In this document: one piece after another, positions 60,149-64,000 of the stretch
Layout of the letters: the number at the start of each line of letters is the position of its first letter
Numbering within the stretch: the stretch's first letter is position 1
Program-made: the position numbers and the translations under genes
Notes under the pieces: generated by a model
What the model was told of the DNA's origin: nothing
Database searches by the model: none
What the model saw: the letters and a program-made list of their open reading frames with translations, nothing else
Assembly: GCF_029335315.1 (NCBI RefSeq)
Contig: NZ_JARJLT010000172.1
Location: 1-64,000, forward strand
Direction of reading: 5' to 3'
Origin: Pseudomonas citronellolis
Lineage (GTDB): Bacteria; Pseudomonadota; Gammaproteobacteria; Pseudomonadales; Pseudomonadaceae
DNA: 64,000 bases

Positions 60149-61678
60149 ATGAATTGCCATTTCTTGCCGAGGAATCAAGCGCCCAATCATATTCCCCAGC
60201 GCGCATTCGGTCGCTTTGACCATGCCGAGTTTAGCGATGATGGCACTCGCGCCTTGGTCGCCTTCGACTTGGTCGATGCGCAGTGGATAGAGGATCAGAG
60301 CATGGAGAACGAAATGTTCTCCCTGAATGACCAAAAAGTACAGCAACGTGCTTGGCGTCGCTTCATTCAGGAGACCACACACCAAATCCACAATCGTAAC
60401 CCGTTCGATGACATGCCGATATATCGGCTTGAGATTACCCTTCTGACCGACGAGCCCTGGTTCGGCTTGCCACAGCTTCCCCCCGCATATATTGGGGCAG
60501 GCCTCAGCGATGCCTTGGCGGATATGGAGCAACCCTGGATCGAGTTCAGCCTTGCCCAGGCAGCAATCAACAACGATCCAGACATGACCGGCAGTCTCTA
60601 TCAGTGGATGTTCGAAGAGTCCATCGCGGTAACCGTGCAGGGGAATTTGCTGCATGGCCCCACTGCCAGAAGCTTGTCAACCACCTTTTCCCTCAGGCAT
60701 CTGCCAACAATCAGTCATCTCGACCTTGAGGCTCTCTTGGCGAGCGCTCAGGCTGATTGGCTTGTGGTGTTCGATGTTGGCCAAGGCAATGCCTGTGCCC
60801 TGCTTCAGGAGGACTCCAACGATCCGGATGCTGGCTCACCAATGCTTTACTTCGATCTAGGTGTGGGAGTTTACCGAAATAAAGACACCACACCTGCGAA
60901 TTTACAGTTCGGGTTCTATGGCAACCCACCGGTAGTGCTGTCGCACTGGGATTCGGATCATTGGTCTGGCGCTTTTGTAGCTAACGCAAACAACGCTTAT
61001 CCCGCTCTACAACTGCAATGGATTGCCCCATTACAAACGGTTGGCCCCAGCCATGTTGCCTTTGCCCACCAAGTTCGCAGAGCAGGTGGACAATTCTTGA
61101 TCTACGATCAGGCCGGAGGCTCTGTTGGAGTAGCTCCGTTGCAGGATGGTCGGTGTATCCGGTTTATGCGCGGCACTGGCCGTAGCCGCAACGACTCTGG
61201 CTTGGTCATGACCATCGAGAATAACGATCAGGGAGTTAAGCGGAGCTGGATACTCACTGGCGATTGCGACTATGGGTACTTCATGCCAGTTCTTGTACCA
61301 GCCGCCCCCTTAGGACTGGTAGCCCCTCATCACGGAGCCAGCCTCAGCCCCAACACTCCTGTGCCAATCCCCGATCTCACTTTTCCATATCGGCGCTTGA
61401 TTTATTCCTTTGGACAGAAAAACAAGCACGGCCGTACCAATGTGCAGCACCCCACGGTCAATGGTGTCAGTGCACATAGTGTTAAGGATTGGTCCCACAA
61501 TGGATGGAATCCACAGGATCCTGGCAGCCCCTTGGCCGCGGGAGATGTCCGATCCACCTGCGCCCACACTCCAGCCGTGCCGCGCGGTGGAGTACTAGTC
61601 GGTTGGCGGGAGCCTCAAAACCTGATCCAAGTGAAGAGCGGATGGAACAGCGTGGTCCCCTCGACAGAACAGATCTGA
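60149..61678 (+). CDS. ComEC-like metallo-beta-lactamase-fold hydrolase
   Basis: 509 aa, soluble. The N-terminal ~190 residues match nothing I know. The MBL domain starts with VVFDVGQGNACALL (~205-220) and continues with metal motif H266-W-D268-S-D270-H271, the HxDxDH form of ComEC/Rec2 C-terminal domains. LTGDCDYGYF and VAPHHGAS supply further metal ligands. In ComEC this domain is a nuclease acting on incoming DNA; here there are no competence membrane parts. TAGGAG ribosome site. It heads a plus-strand set with the NA37 and two-TM genes. The role is unknown; nuclease or phosphodiesterase activity is the best guess. Confidence 0.75.
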   Translation: MNCHFLPRNQAPNHIPQRAFGRFDHAEFSDDGTRALVAFDLVDAQWIEDQSMENEMFSLNDQKVQQRAWRRFIQETTHQIHNRNPFDDMPIYRLEITLLTDEPWFGLPQLPPAYIGAGLSDALADMEQPWIEFSLAQAAINNDPDMTGSLYQWMFEESIAVTVQGNLLHGPTARSLSTTFSLRHLPTISHLDLEALLASAQADWLVVFDVGQGNACALLQEDSNDPDAGSPMLYFDLGVGVYRNKDTTPANLQFGFYGNPPVVLSHWDSDHWSGAFVANANNAYPALQLQWIAPLQTVGPSHVAFAHQVRRAGGQFLIYDQAGGSVGVAPLQDGRCIRFMRGTGRSRNDSGLVMTIENNDQGVKRSWILTGDCDYGYFMPVLVPAAPLGLVAPHHGASLSPNTPVPIPDLTFPYRRLIYSFGQKNKHGRTNVQHPTVNGVSAHSVKDWSHNGWNPQDPGSPLAAGDVRSTCAHTPAVPRGGVLVGWREPQNLIQVKSGWNSVVPSTEQI

Positions 61679-61828
61679 AGGCCAGCGTTTGGAGCGTGTC
61701 TAGGAAAACCGGGGTGATTCAGCAAGTTCTCAGGTGCTGCCATGTGTCGGGACAAAGGCCTGAGTTTGTGGCAAAGAGTGCTATTTTCAGTGATGTCGTA
61801 TTGATGCTATCGGAACGGAATTCGACCA

Positions 61829-62944
61829 ATGATCACACTGAGAACCGCCATCATTCATAGCTTCAAGAAGCTGGCCCATACCGAATTTGTTTCTGAAGTA
61901 GTGAAGAAGGATGTTGCCCTCGACACTGAGAACCCCGCGCTGCAATTTCTGGTCAATGGCATCCACGGCCTCATTGGCAAGGAAGGCAACAGTGTGGTTT
62001 ATGGCCAGTTTGCAAATGACGGCCGGCAAGGCCCGTTTCCTGCGAATTTCACAGCTTTTGTAGAGTATCAAAATGATGAAGCACAATTCATCGCCTTGAC
62101 TCATCTGGCTATGGATCAACTGGTGGAGCAAGCCGGAAAGCAGGTTTTGTCGACCGGCGGACATATCCTGTGTGCGCAGTACACCTCTGGCGCAACCGAT
62201 TTTTTCTTGGTCGCCAGTATGAAAGAGCGCGGTGGTATCCAGTTGGACGAGAATTATGTGCCCAAGGCAATCCAAGAGGTTGATCTCAGCAAGGTTCAGC
62301 AGGCAGCCCGAATCAACTTGCAGAGCTTCGTGGATATCAATGCTGCAGCGCCTGAGGGAAACGAGGATAACGCAGCAGAGGAAGTAGATTCGACCTACCT
62401 GTGCTTCATCAGCCGTGGTCGTGACAGTCAGGCCTCCGACTATTTCATTTCTGCGTTAGGTTGTGCGAAAGGTGTTGCTTCCGGGCGCGCTACCAAAAAT
62501 GCCATTGATTACGTTACCAGGTTCTTCCGCGACAACAAACAGTTGAAAGGATTTGGTTACAAGGCCAAAGAGGCGGTGATTAAGTATCTGGAGGAACAGT
62601 TGGTTGCGGGTAAATCAGCGCGCCTGGATGCCATCTGTCACGTCGCTGTCAAGCACGTACCCGCTGATCTAGTGGATGAGATCGCTGGACTGAAAGACTA
62701 TCTCAATAACGAGAAACATCGGGTACCGGACGACTTCACAGTCAATGCAAAATCGCTGAAGGAAAAAACCCGCATCAAGGGTGATACGGCTAACTGGTCG
62801 TTGCAGTTCGAGCGTGGAGCGTTGGGGAGGGATCCGGCAGCAGATGTGTACTACGACGAGGGACGAAAGAAGCTGATCTTGTCCAATCTGACAGATGAAC
62901 TGATCGGCGTGATCGAGAAAGAGCTTCTGGCAAGGGCTGGCTAA
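61829..62944 (+). CDS. NA37/YejK-family nucleoid-associated protein
   Basis: 371 aa. NA37 (37-kDa nucleoid-associated, NdpA/YejK) family features: FVNGIHGLI-like N-terminal region, FSALTHLAMDQLVEQA-like segment (here FIALTHLAMDQL), LCFISRGRDSQASDYFISALGC in the middle and the basic C-terminal half with LKDYLNNEKHRVPDDF. E. coli YejK binds DNA or topoisomerase. This copy is clearly not the housekeeping one by context: lower GC, 150 bases after an MBL-fold gene and two bases before a membrane-protein gene. It probably supplies DNA binding to that unit. Confidence 0.78.
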   Translation: MITLRTAIIHSFKKLAHTEFVSEVVKKDVALDTENPALQFLVNGIHGLIGKEGNSVVYGQFANDGRQGPFPANFTAFVEYQNDEAQFIALTHLAMDQLVEQAGKQVLSTGGHILCAQYTSGATDFFLVASMKERGGIQLDENYVPKAIQEVDLSKVQQAARINLQSFVDINAAAPEGNEDNAAEEVDSTYLCFISRGRDSQASDYFISALGCAKGVASGRATKNAIDYVTRFFRDNKQLKGFGYKAKEAVIKYLEEQLVAGKSARLDAICHVAVKHVPADLVDEIAGLKDYLNNEKHRVPDDFTVNAKSLKEKTRIKGDTANWSLQFERGALGRDPAADVYYDEGRKKLILSNLTDELIGVIEKELLARAG

Positions 62945-62946
62945 GA

Positions 62947-64000
62947 ATGTTCTCCCATGTGGTAGATCTCTACCGTGCCCTAGGATCGCCCACTATTGAG
63001 GAAGGCGTTATCCGCTATGAGGCACTGCCAACGCCCGAAATTACCGGCGCATTGCAAATGTGCGATGACCTGCCGGCAGCCTACGGTAAGTTCGAGCATC
63101 GCTCTGAAGAGTCAGGCATTCTCGATATTGAGTTTCGCTTGCCATCGAATGAGTCAGGCCGGTTCTACAACACCTTGGGCGAGTTTGTGGCTCGCAATGG
63201 CTCATTGGGCAAGGGTCGATTTCCGAGCAATGTTTACATTGTTGAGCTCGGCTGGGCGGACTGTGATGACGTCGAACCACCGGAAATAAAGTCTCTTAAA
63301 CGAGTCTGTCGGCTGATTGAACTGCTTGCCTTATTGGCAATCGGCGTCGATAAAGACAGCAGTCCGGATAGTTATAACCTGTTTTTTGCTTTGCCGCCTG
63401 ATGGGGCCAAGCCCCCGAGAACCTTTCTGCTGCCCACTCAGGTTGACATCAAGGTTCTTGACTACGAACTCAATCACCTAAGCCTCTTGGAAGAAATACT
63501 AAATCGAAAAAACGAAAACAAAGCGCACCTCTCCGAACGTAAATTGATGCTGAGGATGGCAGTGGCGAGCGTAATCGAGAGGTTTGAGAACGAACCGAGT
63601 CTGTTTTTAGTTATCGTGCGGGAGTGGCGGGAGGTTCTCTCTACGTATCGTGCGAATCTCCAGACCTACGTATACAGTTTCTCGTTTGAGCGGGTTAGAC
63701 GCGAGGTAGCTCAGGCTGAAATCGACTATGGTACTAAACTTAGCGGGGTGCTTGGAGATATCGCCGGCAAGATGCTCGCCCTGCCAATATCGTTGGCGGG
63801 CCTAGTAGCGCTGGAGAGAACCACCTCGCGATTTGAAGCTTTTATTCTTGTTCTTGGGCTCGCAGTGGTCTCGGTGGTTCTTCTTACGATCCTGCAAAAC
63901 CAAATGCTTCAAGTGGAACGCCTGCTCCATAGCTTCAATGTCATCTTCGATGACTTCAAGACAAAGATTAAAACCTATCCCCCAAAACTTCAGGGCTTGC
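62947..64000 (+). CDS. Two-TM protein of unknown function (3' end beyond window)
   Basis: Open from ATG at 62947 to the window edge, 351 codons so far; only two bases separate it from the NA37 stop, so the two are co-translated. The first ~260 residues are soluble with no domain I recognise (MFSHVVDLYRALGSPTIEEG at the start). Two hydrophobic helices at ~274-292 (MLALPISLAGLVAL) and ~300-318 (FILVLGLAVVSVVLLTIL) follow, then an amphipathic tail. This layout, a cytosolic sensor-like part plus a C-terminal TM pair, is seen in membrane-acting defence effectors, but no homology supports that here. Confidence 0.7.
   Translation, partial: MFSHVVDLYRALGSPTIEEGVIRYEALPTPEITGALQMCDDLPAAYGKFEHRSEESGILDIEFRLPSNESGRFYNTLGEFVARNGSLGKGRFPSNVYIVELGWADCDDVEPPEIKSLKRVCRLIELLALLAIGVDKDSSPDSYNLFFALPPDGAKPPRTFLLPTQVDIKVLDYELNHLSLLEEILNRKNENKAHLSERKLMLRMAVASVIERFENEPSLFLVIVREWREVLSTYRANLQTYVYSFSFERVRREVAQAEIDYGTKLSGVLGDIAGKMLALPISLAGLVALERTTSRFEAFILVLGLAVVSVVLLTILQNQMLQVERLLHSFNVIFDDFKTKIKTYPPKLQGL

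Noticed and set aside
61679-61828. Remnant of an insertion sequence end between the MBL and NA37 genes
   Set aside because: The GTGTCTAGGAAAACCGGGG stretch looks like an IS end at first sight, but no matching inverted copy or transposase fragment was found nearby.

Overview
The window reads as a chromosomal segment of a high-GC Pseudomonas, probably a relative of P. aeruginosa. The evidence is ANR-type anaerobic boxes, a narK-narGHJI operon followed by a PpiC isomerase, carnitine/choline-type catabolic genes with a GbdR/CdhR-like AraC regulator, and dense GC-rich coding. No rRNA, tRNA or CRISPR array was seen. The last ~5 kb (from ~58.8 kb), the 3' end of the CdiA gene with its partner, and the IS110 copy have visibly lower GC and look acquired.

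Layout. (1) 0-13.4 kb: a complete N-methylglutamate route for methylamine. On the minus strand are gmaS and mgsABC. A divergent Xre-cupin regulator follows, then a plus-strand operon purU-folD-mgdABCD-iclR. Methylamine is joined to glutamate (GmaS), converted to N-methylglutamate (MgsABC), and oxidised by MgdABCD to release a C1 unit onto tetrahydrofolate. FolD and PurU take that unit to formate. A sigma-54-type promoter lies upstream of gmaS, and 15-bp GGAAA-N5-TTTCC palindromes lie upstream of both operons. (2) 13.4-21.3 kb: an AdeRS-like two-component system divergent from an RND efflux operon, with three tandem 11-bp repeats between them. (3) 21.4-31.1 kb: a minus-strand quaternary-amine (carnitine-like) catabolic operon. 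It has a binding protein, a thioesterase, a Rieske oxygenase and its reductase, a carnitine-dehydrogenase-like enzyme, a beta-keto acid cleavage enzyme, two SDRs, an aldehyde dehydrogenase and an AraC activator. (4) 31.3-39.1 kb: a methyltransferase, then a 2163-aa CdiA/FHA-type exoprotein with an exchanged C-terminal toxin and overlapping immunity gene, but no CdiB partner nearby. (5) 39.1-41.2 kb: an IS110-family element whose transposase has an in-frame amber stop, followed by ~0.9 kb without genes. (6) 41.2-51.5 kb: a fused narK1-narK2 transporter gene, narGHJI and a PpiC chaperone. (7) 51.6-56.8 kb: a low-oxygen stress island (Hsp20, a flavin reductase-like protein, a universal stress protein, GNAT acetyltransferases, an Fnr/Anr paralogue) with four TTGAT-N4-ATCAA-type boxes. 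(8) 57.1-58.7 kb: a nitronate monooxygenase and a SnoaL-like protein. (9) 59.1-64.0 kb: a lower-GC island of an uncharacterised helical protein, a ComEC-like metallo-beta-lactamase-fold protein, an NA37/YejK nucleoid-associated protein and a two-TM protein cut off by the window end. This last group is the best candidate for an undescribed, possibly defensive, system.

Regions 1 and 3 may be linked metabolically: breakdown of methylated quaternary amines can yield methylamines or formaldehyde, which region 1 can assimilate or oxidise. Regions 6 and 7 both serve low-oxygen life, but the ANR boxes are visible only in region 7.
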